Both the position numbers and the translations under genes were made by a program. This document shows positions 10,154 through 20,446 of a stretch of 64,000 nt of DNA, piece by piece. The DNA comes from Bufo bufo (taxonomy: Eukaryota > Chordata > Amphibia > Anura > Bufonidae): contig NC_053397.1 in NCBI RefSeq assembly GCF_905171765.1, forward strand, positions 109,385,295-109,449,294, read 5' to 3'. Each line of letters begins with the position of its first letter. Position 1 is the stretch's first letter. A model generated the notes under the pieces. It was given only the letters and a program-made list of their open reading frames with translations, was not told the DNA's origin and made no database searches.

Positions 10154-12464
10154 TAGAAGTATAAATATAGGGCGGCTCACTAAAGCCCAAGAAATGGAAT
10201 AAGTTGCTCTATCCGAGCAGAGCGTACCCAACGCTTGTGTGTGAGGAGTTTTAGGAAAAGTATAGGGATGGCACTCTAGTCATAGGTATTGCATGGAAAA
10301 GAGTATTTTATTGGTAATAATTGGCTGGGTTATGCCAGCTGTTGGCAATAGATAAAAGTATAAAAGTTGTCTGAATAAATAGTGTTAAAGCTAGGTAAAG
10401 AATAGCGTTCTCCTGGGTAAAACCTAGGTAAAGAATAGCGTTCTCCTGGAAGTAAAAAATGTAGACAGTATATATCAATGCACAAATTGTGGACAATATA
10501 ACAACAATGCATAGAAAGTAAAAAGTAGATTGCTGGCATAGACCAATATGTGGCTAGTCTTTGTCAGCTAATAGGTGTGTAAATAGTGACAAATCCTAGG
10601 CACATAATGACGTTCTCCTTGGAAGTATAAAATTTAGACAATAAAATATCAATGTATAGAATATAATATCAATGCATACAATAAATAAGGTGATGGTAAT
10701 ATAAAAAGTCAGATAATAGTATAAAAGTCGAGTAAACCTATTGGAGGTAGGTGTAGGTATCAAGTCCAATGATGTCATAAAGGGAACAAATATAGGTGAG
10801 AAGTGGGGACACCCCTTTTGAGGGAAATAGTATTCAATCTGAATTTGCCCTCCGGTTGGTAGTTATTTGTTTCCACAGTTATCCAGCAGTAGTGTTATAA
10901 TAAAGTACTGCTGTTTTAGCAGGTACGTTACCCTCCTGTAGATCAGAGGTAGGTTGGTGAGCGGCTCCTGGCGGGCGGGTGGCGTCCACGTGTGTCCTTC
11001 CCGCTCAAAAATCTTTGTTCCCGCTTACGGAGCTGTATGCTCAGTCTGTCTGCTGCTGTGGCTGTACGTCACTTCCGGTGACGTCACTCGCGCTCGCTGA
11101 CTCTCCCGCTCAATTCTCATCGGCGTTACACGTGGTGTCCGATGGCGGGAATAAGAGGCTGCGGGTTTTTTCAAAAGTTAAGGATGCTCCGGAGCTGTTG
11201 AAGATTAGGATCCTTTTAGTTTTAGCTAGCTTGGTATGAGTATGGCTACCTCAAATTACTCCATACGCGTTTCGGAGCTTACTGCTCCTTCATCAGTGGG
11301 AATGGGTAGCCTATTTTCTTTGTCCTATATGGTCCTGATTGGATCCAATTGAGGTTCTGGGGGCGTGGTTATAGACCTTGATTATCGGTGTATGGTAACA
11401 CTTGTCCTGGACTTGCAGGTAGAATGGAGGAGCAGTAAGCTCCGAAACGCGTATGGGGTAATTTGAGGTAGCCATACTCATACCAAGCTAGCTAAAACTA
11501 AAAGGATCCTAATCTTCAACAGCTCCGGAGCATCCTTAACTTTTGAAAAAACCCGCAGCCTCTTATTCCCGCCATCGGACACCACGTGTAACGCCGATAA
11601 GAATTGAGCGGGAGAGTCAGCGAGCGCGAGTGACGTCACCGGAAGTGACGTACAGCCACAGCAGCAGACAGACTGAGCATACAGCTCCGTAAGCAGGAAC
11701 AAAGATTTTTGAGCGGGAAGGACACACGTGGACGCCACCCGCCCGCCAGGAGCCGCTCACCAACCTACCTCTGATCTACAGGAGGGTAACGTACCTGCTA
11801 AAACAGCAGTACTTTATTATAACACTACTGCTGGATAACTGTGGAAACAAATAACTACCAACCGGAGGGCAAATTCAGATTGAATACTATTTCCCTCAAA
11901 AGGGGTGTCCCCACTTCTCACCTATATTTGTTCCCTTTATGACATCATTGGACTTGATACCTACACCTACCTCCAATAGGTTTACTCGACTTTTATACTA
12001 TTATCTGACTTTTTATATTACCATCACCTTATTTATTGTATGCATTGATATTATATTCTATACATTGATATTTTATTGTCTAAATTTTATACTTCCAAGG
12101 AGAACGTCATTATGTGCCTAGGATTTGTCACTATTTACACACCTATTAGCTGACAAAGACTAGCCACATATTGGTCTATGCCAGCAATCTACTTTTTACT
12201 TTCTATGCATTGTTGTTATATTGTCCACAATTTGTGCATTGATATATACTGTCTACATTTTTTACTTCCAGGAGAACGCTATTCTTTACCTAGGTTTTAC
12301 CCAGGAGAACGCTATTCTTTACCTAGGTTTAACACTATTTATTCAGTCAACTTTTATACTTTTATCCATTGCCAACTGCTGGCATAACCCAGCCAATTAT
12401 TACCAATAAAATACTCTTTTCCATGCAATACCTATGACTAGAGTGCCATCCCTATACTTTTCCT
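10154..12464. mobile_element. Long palindromic element, probably Penelope-like or retrozyme-like, with a hammerhead motif
   Basis: Two inverted arms of 1,037 nt each (10253-11289 and 11428-12464) differ at only scattered positions by eye and enclose a 138-nt spacer. A 99-nt unpaired segment (10154-10252) lies outside the left arm. The whole is flanked by a 14-bp direct repeat, AATATATACAATAT, at 10140-10153 and 12465-12478. The uninterrupted sequence in copies C and E has it once. A TSD of this length argues for target-primed or endonuclease-based insertion rather than a cut-and-paste transposon. A hammerhead-like motif sits at the inner end of the left arm, and such motifs are known from Penelope-like elements and retrozymes. 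No reverse transcriptase is encoded, so it would be non-autonomous or truncated. Family assignment is inference. Confidence 0.7.
11244..11311 (-). ncRNA. Type I hammerhead ribozyme motif
   Basis: Read on the minus strand. Stem I strand GGCUACC...CCCA is followed by CUGAUGA, one extra A, a 5-bp stem II (GGAGC/GCUCC) with loop AGUAA, and GAAA. Then come stem III ACG/CGU and the cleavage triplet GUA. The last part, UGG...GGUAGCC, closes stem I with 7 + 3 bp around an internal loop. Predicted cleavage lies between 11264 and 11263. The extra A before stem II is not canonical and could weaken activity. The right arm holds the same sequence from stem II onward (11428 on, plus strand) but lacks CUGAUGA, because the palindrome spacer starts there. 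Confidence 0.65.
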
Positions 12465-12628
12465 AATATATACAATATACCATACAATAAACATTACTAT
12501 AACCACACATAACCACTCCCGAAGGACCAAGTTCAGCCTTTGTATGCCTTTCAAAAACCATACACTTTATCCAAAACAAAAATCTAGTGTGAGAGTATCA
12601 GCCCACCACCAGGAAGAGTACTACTAGG

Positions 12629-15600
12629 CTATGGTACACTAAAAGCAAAACCTCTCCAGAGGAGAGAGGCCCTGCTGGTACCCAGTCTTTCGTACTCGAG
12701 AGAACGTACCTTCACCAGATCTCCCAGAATGTTCCTACACACCTCATCCACTGGGAGGACTTTCTGCCTTGTTGAAACTAAACACCGTGCGTTCCACGTG
12801 TAGTACCTAACCACTATGCTAACTAAAAAACATGTGCACAGGTCCCTTCTGCCCAGGTCTCTGAGCACTCCATAGGCCCACTCCGCATAGGAGAGGCTGG
12901 CTAGCCTAGGCCAGCCAATGGAAGCTCCCACCCGTTTGTACACCTCTGTATTAAAGGGACACTGGAGAAGGAAGTGCTCCATACTTTCCAGTATGGAGCC
13001 GCACTCCTCCCGGGGACAACCCCTTTCATCAGAGTTCCTGTACTTTAGATTGTCCCTTACATACAGCCTCCCGTGAAAGCAGCGCCAAGCCAAGTCCCAA
13101 AACTTCAAGGGGATCCTTGCAGAATTTAGCAACTTTAACCCCTTGTCTAGATCCCGACTTGGGCAATCCTTGAGGGCCAGGGGCTTCTGGAAGTGGGACA
13201 ACAAGACCCTCTCGTAAAGGGACCTCCTTGACAGAGTCCTGATTTCCCCTACCTCCAAACCCCACCGGCGGATTACCTTCAGAATCGGGGTGACGTAAGC
13301 CGGAAGATATCCGTGAGGCGTACGCAAGTCCTTCACTTGCCCTCCTGTCTCCCATTCCTGGAAGAAAGGCCGAAACCACCCCCGGCAGGAGACTACCCAC
13401 GGAGAAGCCCTCTCCATCCAGAGGTTCGCCAGATTTACTTTAACAAATGTGTTTACAAGAAACACCACGGGGTTGACCATAGATAACCCCCCTAATCTCC
13501 TCATGCGGTAAGTCACCTCCCTCTTGATCAGGTTCAGTCTATTCCCCCATAAGAGCTGGAAGAACAGACTGTAAACCCGAGTCCAGAGAGGCTCTGGCAA
13601 GATACACACACTGCCCAAATAGATAAGCAGAGGGAGCAGGAAAGCCTTGATCAGGTGCACCCTTTCCCTGAGGGTCAAAGACCAGCCCTTCCACTGGTCG
13701 ACCTTCTGAGCGGTGATCTTAAGCCTGTCGTCCCAATTTTGAGTGGGATAATCCCCATGACCGAAATGGATGCCTAGGACTTTGGCTGACGACTGGGGCC
13801 CTGGGAGGGTGTCCGGGAGATCAAAAGCTGGATCACCCCCTCCCAGCCAGAGACTCTCACACTTATCCCGGTTGATCATGGACCCGGATGCTTCCGAGTA
13901 GCGATCCACCTCAGACATCACATATTCCGCCTCCCCTTTCGAGGACACGAAAATGGTGACATCGTCGGCATACGCTACTGACTTCAGAGTGGCTTCCGGC
14001 GCGGCCGGCTCCATCCCGACTCCCGCCAACGGTCCACGATTGACCCTCTTAAGAAAGGGATCAATCGCGAACACGGATAAAAGCGGGCTCAAAGGACAAC
14101 CCTGGCGAACGGCAGACCCAACCTCAAAAGGGCAGCCAGACCAACCGTTCACAAGCGGGAAACTCTCTGCCCCCGCATACAAGATCTTTAACCAATCGAC
14201 AAACCCCCCCGGCAGGCCACACTTCAGAAGGACCGACCAGAGGTACTCATGGTTCACCCGATCAAATGCCTTTGCTTGATCTAAGGACAGCATGTACCCC
14301 CTCCAGTGGCCTGCTCTACTCTGTTCCACTGCCTCTCGGATACCGAGCACAGCACTAAAAGTGCTGCGGCCTGGAACCGAGCAATGCTGAGCCACCGAAA
14401 GGAGTTGAGGCGCAAATTTCACCAGCCTGTTAAACAGTATCTTGGCCAGAATCTTTCTGTCCGTATTGAGAAGTGCTATGGGACGCCAGTTCTCAATACG
14501 GCTCGGATCTTTACCCTTTGATAGGAGGATCAGGGCTGACCTCCTCATTGACTGAGGCAGAGTGCCCGAGGATAGACACTCATTGAATACCTCAGTCAAG
14601 AGGGGACATAAAGAGTCCTTAAAGGTCTTATAAAACTCAGATGTTAAGCCATCCGGGCCTGGCGACTTCTTCAGAGCTAACCCTTCCACCGCCAGGATAA
14701 CTTCCTCCTTCCTGATCTCTTCTACCAAAACGCCAAAAGAGAGGTGAGCTTCTGACTCAGGGGTGATTTCAGCCAGGAAAGCCGACATCTTGTCCTGATC
14801 CAGATCCCTCTTTCCCAAGAGGCATGAGTAAAAGTATCTGACGACTTCCAGGATCCCTGATCTGGACCTGTTCAGGGAACCCGTACTGTCAACCAGTCCT
14901 GTCACTAACTTACTCTTCACCGACATCTTACAGTTTCTGTAGGGGTCGGGCGAGCGTTACCTCCCGAAGTCCCTCTCAAAAACTAAAGATGTGTGCCTAT
15001 CATACTGGCACCTCTTGAGCAAAGATTTCACCCTGGATATATCCTCGCGGCTACCTCCAGTCGAGTCCAGATCTTCGAGTTTCCTCCTCAGACCCTGATA
15101 CAGGCGGTACCTGTCCAGGGACCTGAGGCTCGAGAGCTGGCGGAAGAATTTTGCGGCCCGGTCTTTGAATATCTCCCACCACTCTGACTTAGTGTCACAG
15201 AGATCTAGCAAAGCTACCTGACTCTGAAGAAAGTCCTCAAAGGATTGTCTTACCTCTGCTTCCTCCAGGACTCCCGCATTCAGCTTCCAGTAACCTCTTC
15301 CCATTTGGGGGGATTCTGAAATATTCAGAGAGAACATAACCTTCAGTGGTCGGAGAATTCTACCTCCACAACCCTCAAGGGCGAGAAAGTAGCATCCTCC
15401 TTCAAAAAAAACCTGTCTATTCTAGACCTAATCCTATCTCCTCTATAGAAAGTGAAACCCCCGTGGTCTGGGGTGTGCCTAATGTGGACATCCACCAGAC
15501 AAGCCTCACTAGCTATGCTATTTAAAGCTATACTATCATAAGCCAGCGGGTTTCTGGTGCCTCCCCTATCTTGGGACCTTATGATGGTGTTAAAGTCCCC

Positions 15601-16026
15601 ACCAAAGACCACTTGCCGGCTTGTAAAAAGGAAAGGCTTGATCCTCATAAAGAGACATTTCCTGTCCCACCTGGACTGGGGCCCATAGATATTGATCAGG
15701 CGCAGTTCCTGTCCCTTCATGAGGATATCCAAGATCAAACACCTCCCCATTTCCAGCTCAACCACCCGTCGGCATTCTACCGGTACGGGGAAAAGAACCG
15801 CCACTCCGCTATACGACTCAGCCGCAAGAGACCAGAAGGAGGGCCCAGATCTCCACTCCCTCTTCGCCTTGTGGACTTCTGCCAAGTTTGACAGTCTGGT
15901 CTCCTGCAAAAATAAAACATCAGCTTCAACTCGGCTGAAAAAATCAAAGGCTGCGTAGCGAGCCGCATCAGATTTAAAGTTGGCGACATTAATGGTCGCA
16001 AGTGTCAGCTGAGTGGGTACCGCCAT
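12629..16026 (-). pseudogene. LINE B ORF2 (endonuclease-reverse transcriptase), disabled
   Basis: This is the retrotransposition enzyme: the AP-endonuclease nicks the target and the RT copies the RNA there. Its ATG at 16026 lies 9 nt after the ORF1 stop. Endonuclease signatures are FLQETRLS, GGDFN and FSDH. RT signatures are SPGPDGL, DQAKAFDRVNHEYL, RQGCPLSPLL and YADD. A C-terminal Cys/His motif (CPREEC...HFLLQC) is typical of the L1/Tx1 group. Defects are a 1-nt deletion near 15,340 just after SDH, which creates a stop, and a Tyr-to-TAA nonsense at about 14,957. From 14,926 to 12,629 the frame is open. Total length is 3,398 nt against 3,399 in copy E, in agreement with the single deletion. 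Confidence 0.92.
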
Positions 16027-16035
16027 ACTTGGTGT

Positions 16036-19000
16036 TTAAGCTGAATGTCCTCCTTCCTTCCCGACCCTCTTACCCCTCCCGGGGCTATCCTCTAAGGCGG
16101 CGCATCCTCTTTTGAGAGAGACGGTGGTGTCCATTCCATCTGTCACCACTGCTCCCTCTTTCGTATCGCCCCTTTCTTTCTCAGTTCCAGGAATCAGATT
16201 TGCCTCCTTTTCTGGGGACCTTACATCCACACCAGAGAGGGGCACGGGGTCTCCGTGAAGCCCTCCCACCTTCGCCCCCGGTACCCCACTTCTTACCTCC
16301 TCCCCAGATGAAGAGGAGGCGGAGGTCTCATCCAAAGTGAGATACCGGTTGGAGAGCTCAAGAGGGGAGCCAGTTACGCCTTCCCTGGCTACTTTGGTCG
16401 GGCTCTTTTTTTTTGAGAACCGTTTCCGTATGTTGATGTAAGACCCAGTCTCACTACCCTCTGCTGCACTTTCGTAGTGTGAAGACTGGGTCTCATTGGC
16501 CCGGTCTAGTCTCCTGTTCTCCGCACTTAGCACCCTGTACCCTAGGGTCTCCGAACTACGGGAGTCAGCCACTTGGGGAGGGGCAGACATCACCCCATTT
16601 TGGTGGGGTTCCTTCTGTTCCCTCTCAGCCTGGCGCCTCTCCCTCCGCCTCTGCCGGGACGGACCGCTCTTGGTCTTTACCGACCCCTTAACTCGACTGT
16701 CTCCGCCAGCACCCGCCTCAGCCGAAGAGACCTCCCGGCCCACTCCTGCGTGAGCTCGGGCCGCATTGACCTCTGAGAGGGGACAGCGACTAAATGGGTG
16801 TCCGAGCACACCACACAAGTTGCACCTAATCTCCACACAAGATGCGGCAAGGTGACCTGTCCCTCCACACAACGCGCACTTCTGCACTTTGCAGCTGGCG
16901 CTGAAATGTGAAGGGCTGCCACACTTGTGACAGAGCTTAGGCTGCCCCTTGTAGAAAACGAGAATCCTATCCCGGCTGATGAAGGCAGAGGATGGAATGT
17001 GGGAAACCGTGCTTCCTAGACATTTCAACTTCACATTGAAAGTCCAGGCTCCCGACCAAATGCCAAATTCGTCCAGGTTTTTGGATGGTACACCCTGGAC
17101 GTCCCCATACCTGCTTAGCCACGTCAGAATATCAACGCAAGAAAGTGATTTGTTACGGGTCAAAACGGTCACTTTCTTGACGTTGTTCTGCCGGGTTATC
17201 GCCTGAGCGAAAAAACCCTCCCAATCCGGAAAGTTCTTCACCAGCTCATTCCCGGACCAGAAAAGCTCTAGGCCGGGCAAAGCTGATGTCGAACTCCCTG
17301 GAACCATAAGGATGTATCAGGGCGAAGATGTCAGCCACCCTGAAACCCATCTCAAGCAGGAGCTTCACCACCCTCTTTCTCATAGGGCAGGCATCATTGC
17401 TTCTCCACTTGAGACAGACTACATTCCGTCTGGTCCCAGGGCCGGTTGTGGGCAGGGAACAGGTGGTCTCGCCCCCCCTTTCCTCTCGGAAAGCTCGCAG
17501 GCCGTGCCTGTCTATCCATAAGGATAGGTCCACCTTCTCACCCTCTACTGTCATTGAACTCTCTCCCTTTTTCAGGGCCTCCAGGAGCCGCCGTTGCAAG
17601 TCACCAACCGCAACTCCTGGGAATGAGGATGCCAACGAGGATAGCCCCTCCCCCCCCACGGCCGCAGCCACACTGGCATAACTTCTTCCAGGTGTTACGG
17701 CCGCAGGAGGGGCAGCCGAACCGGCCCCCCCCACTACACTAGTACCAGATGCCACACCGGACCCCTCCGGAGGGCGGACACCAGGAGCCGCAGCCACCGC
17801 TTTCTCAGCGACGGTCCGCTGTCTCCCAGCATCCACCCCACCTTTGGGACCCGATGCGGCACCCCCACCAACACCCCTACCAGCACCCTGCTTACACACA
17901 CCCTGTCTCCCTGCTGGGACAGCTGGTGCAACTGGTGTCGCCATATCACTTGTAGAATCATCAACTTTATTAACACTATTATTATTTACACTATTATTAT
18001 TTACATTGCCACTGCCACTGGCCAAGTCACTCCCCCTCCCTGCTGCCCTTAGGATCTGGGCATGAGCAACCGCACTCCTCCCCTCCCCAGCACTTAATTC
18101 AGCGCTGGAGGAGGAGGCAGAGACGAGGGGGGCATGCCCAGTGGCAATGTACATGGCCATATACTCTGGCGCAATGTACCCCTCTTTCACTTTCTTTACA
18201 GAGGACCGGAGCGCTGCAGACTGATCCTTTCCAGCAGCTCCGGCCCCTGGTTCCTCAATGCGCAGGCGCTTGTTTACCGCGCCTGCGCAATCACTCACAG
18301 CTCCGGGCGTGCATCCGAAAGCACGGCCGGGCACCGCCCCAGCCACGCCCACATGCGCGCTGATAGGAGGATGCCCAGACACACCCCCGGCCGCACCTCC
18401 AGCCGCTCTCTCCGCTGCATCCCCTGATACCCACCGCACTTTTGCAGGTGCAGGCAGAGACTCAGGGCTATTACCACTTTGAGTGGGAGGACTTTGAGTG
18501 GGAGGGACGGCGATCCCGTCACACCGCCCCAGCACCACCCCACATACCGGAACGGCAGGCAGAGCAGTAGCCAGAGCGGTGGGCGGGGCCACCTCTTTCA
18601 CGGGAGCTGACTCCGGCGCCGGACCACCCCCCCCTCCCACTAGGGAGTGGCCATCAGTACCGGAGGCTCCCACTTGAGCTAAGATTTTGCCGCTTCCTCC
18701 ATCACCCATGTCAGCATTCGGCGCCATCTTGGAATGGATGTTACTTGCTACAGAGAGTGAATTGGGGACACTAACCTGCGGAGCACCTGGCACAGGCTTT
18801 TCAGCCTGCACCAAGCGTTCCGCAGGAACATAGATGAAATGTGTCTCCACTGCCTGCTGTTTTTCCTTCTTCTTGTTTTTCTTCTTTTTCTTTTCCTCGC
18901 CGGTTTCTTCCAACAGCTCATCGCCGAAAACAAAGTTCTCCAACTGGACAGGGGATTCCAGCCGACGAATCTCCTCCATCAGCCCTCCTCCTCCGCCCTC

Positions 19001-19711
19001 CTCTTCACTGAAGGCCTCTGCGGCCGACGATAATTCTCCCTCGGACGAGGGCAACCCTGCCTGTTGCGCCGGGATACTGCAATCACCTGGCACAGACCAC
19101 TGCGAGTCAGGAGGGGCTGGCGCGGGCTCCGGCCGGACCGACCGGTGAGTGACAGACGCGGACACCACGCCAGGTATGCGGCTATCCTTGTCTTCACTGT
19201 CGCTGTTTGCGCTCCGCTCTCTCCTTTTCTCCTCCATCTCCAGGAATCTCTCCTCATTTAGGAGTTTTTCCCTAAAAGGTCCACTTTCATTCAGAAGCAT
19301 TTCCCTTCTTTCCTGTGCCTCCTTTACCTCCTTCTTGAGTACCATAATTTTCTCAGAAATACGAGTCCTTTTCTTACTATTTGTGACATTAGCCTTTGCC
19401 CTAAGCATTTTCAGCTCCTGGCTCAGGCTCTTGAGGTGCCACCCCAGCTCCTTGAATTCATGGAGGTGGTACGCCATGCGGGAGCTGTAGGTTTGGGTAG
19501 CCTCTTTCTCCCTCCGGGACCCCCAACCTACCTGGGACGACACCTCCTGATCCTCTGCTTGCGACTTCAGGTCTTCAGGGGGGACTCGGCTGCCACTACC
19601 GCGTCCTGATGTGGTTGCCCCCTCGCTGCCATCACTCCTGGCCGGTCTCTGTAGCTCCTTACTCCCCTCCGACCCAAGCCAGGGAGCAGGAGTGTTCCTC
19701 TGGGAAGCCAT
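16036..19711 (-). pseudogene. LINE B ORF1, best-preserved copy, one 8-bp deletion
   Basis: The ATG at 19711 opens 821 codons to 17246. An 8-bp deletion near 17,270 (CTAGGCC followed directly by GGGCAAAG) shifts the frame. The rest reads from about 17,270 to a stop at 16036. Without the deletion it would be about 1,227 codons, long for a LINE ORF1. The order is N-terminal Ser/Gly-rich region, coiled coil, acidic stretch with an EEEGGGGG run, KKKKKNKKK, Ala/Pro/Gly-rich middle, a conserved domain with WIDRHGLRAF and LLLEMGFRVADIF, and then three CCHC knuckles (CHKCGSPSHFSASC, CALCGGTGHLAASC, CNLCGVLGHPFSRC). An Arg/Lys-rich tail follows. The knuckles and basic tail indicate RNA binding. Confidence 0.9.
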
Positions 19712-19909
19712 GGCCTCAGGACCCCACCAGCTCCCTAGGGAGAGGCAGGGCCTGGGCTGGGGAGAGATGTTGAGGAACTCCCCGCAAGTCTGGAACTCCT
19801 CCTGGGGAGCAGGTGTTAAGAAACTGCCCAGAGAGGCCTGTGCTTGGAAGTTGTGGAAAGCTCTGAATCACACAACCTCTTACAGCAGCTGCAGGCACCA
19901 GACACACCC
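19712..19909 (-). other. LINE B 5' UTR
   Basis: The same conserved 200-bp leader as in copies A, C and E. It is followed at 19,910-19,932 by the minisatellite-derived 23 bp shared with the left flank of B and adjoining copy C. Confidence 0.75.
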
Positions 19910-20256
19910 AAGCCTGATTCTCTGCTATGGGAACTCTTTTTTATTATAAAATTACAAAACGTTACATAAATAATTACAAGTACAGACAAACAAAACGTAA
20001 ACATAGACAGGATTCCAGCTGCCCCAGCCATATTCACACACACATTGATACCTACACATAAAACTACAAACCTACAATCTATAATAAATAACCTACAATA
20101 AATAACCTAAAATAAATAAAACTTACCCAGCCGGTTCGGCCGAAATAACCTAACCCAAAGAAATTGAAATAAAACACAGAATAAAATCAAACTCAAACTA
20201 AAACGAAAATATGGCTACTTCACCGTAACTCAACACCAGGCAACTTGCCCCTAAGC

Positions 20257-20312
<56 letters not shown>

Positions 20313-20446
20313 TTTTTTTCTATTATCATTATTATAATTTTTATTTTTATTTTTATTTTTTATATTATTTTATATATATATAAACAACACTACAAACTAC
20401 AAACTTACCCTAACCTAACCTGTCCCTAGCCATTCCCTATCCTAAA

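Larger units (their letters stand above)
9405..12628 (-). other. LINE B 3' UTR, split by the palindromic element
   Basis: It is AT-rich near the tail, then GC-richer, and is shared with copies C and E. It contains an A/T simple repeat at 9727-9832 (TTA and TA units). Copies C and E have a similar A/T microsatellite at the matching place, so it belongs to the family. No ORF is supported here. Confidence 0.8.
9405..19909 (-). mobile_element. Tx1-like LINE copy B, full length apart from a nested insertion
   Basis: On the minus strand it runs 5' UTR (19,909-19,712), ORF1, ORF2 and 3' UTR to a short A-rich tail (AATAAAAAAGAGT read on the minus strand) at 9405. Without the palindromic insertion and its duplication it is about 8.18 kb. 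It is flanked on both sides by the same 23 bp of hAT minisatellite. Copy C starts immediately after the right flank, so B and C are tandem. Confidence 0.92.

Noticed and set aside
10979..11738. A pair of identical-looking 86-codon frames facing each other.
   Set aside because: They are the two arms of the palindrome. There is no domain, and the frame is disrupted relative to nothing known, so I do not call a gene.
15571..15891. A 106-codon plus-strand frame repeated at 44,717 and 52,150.
   Set aside because: It is antisense to the ORF2 endonuclease and is kept open by constraint on ORF2.
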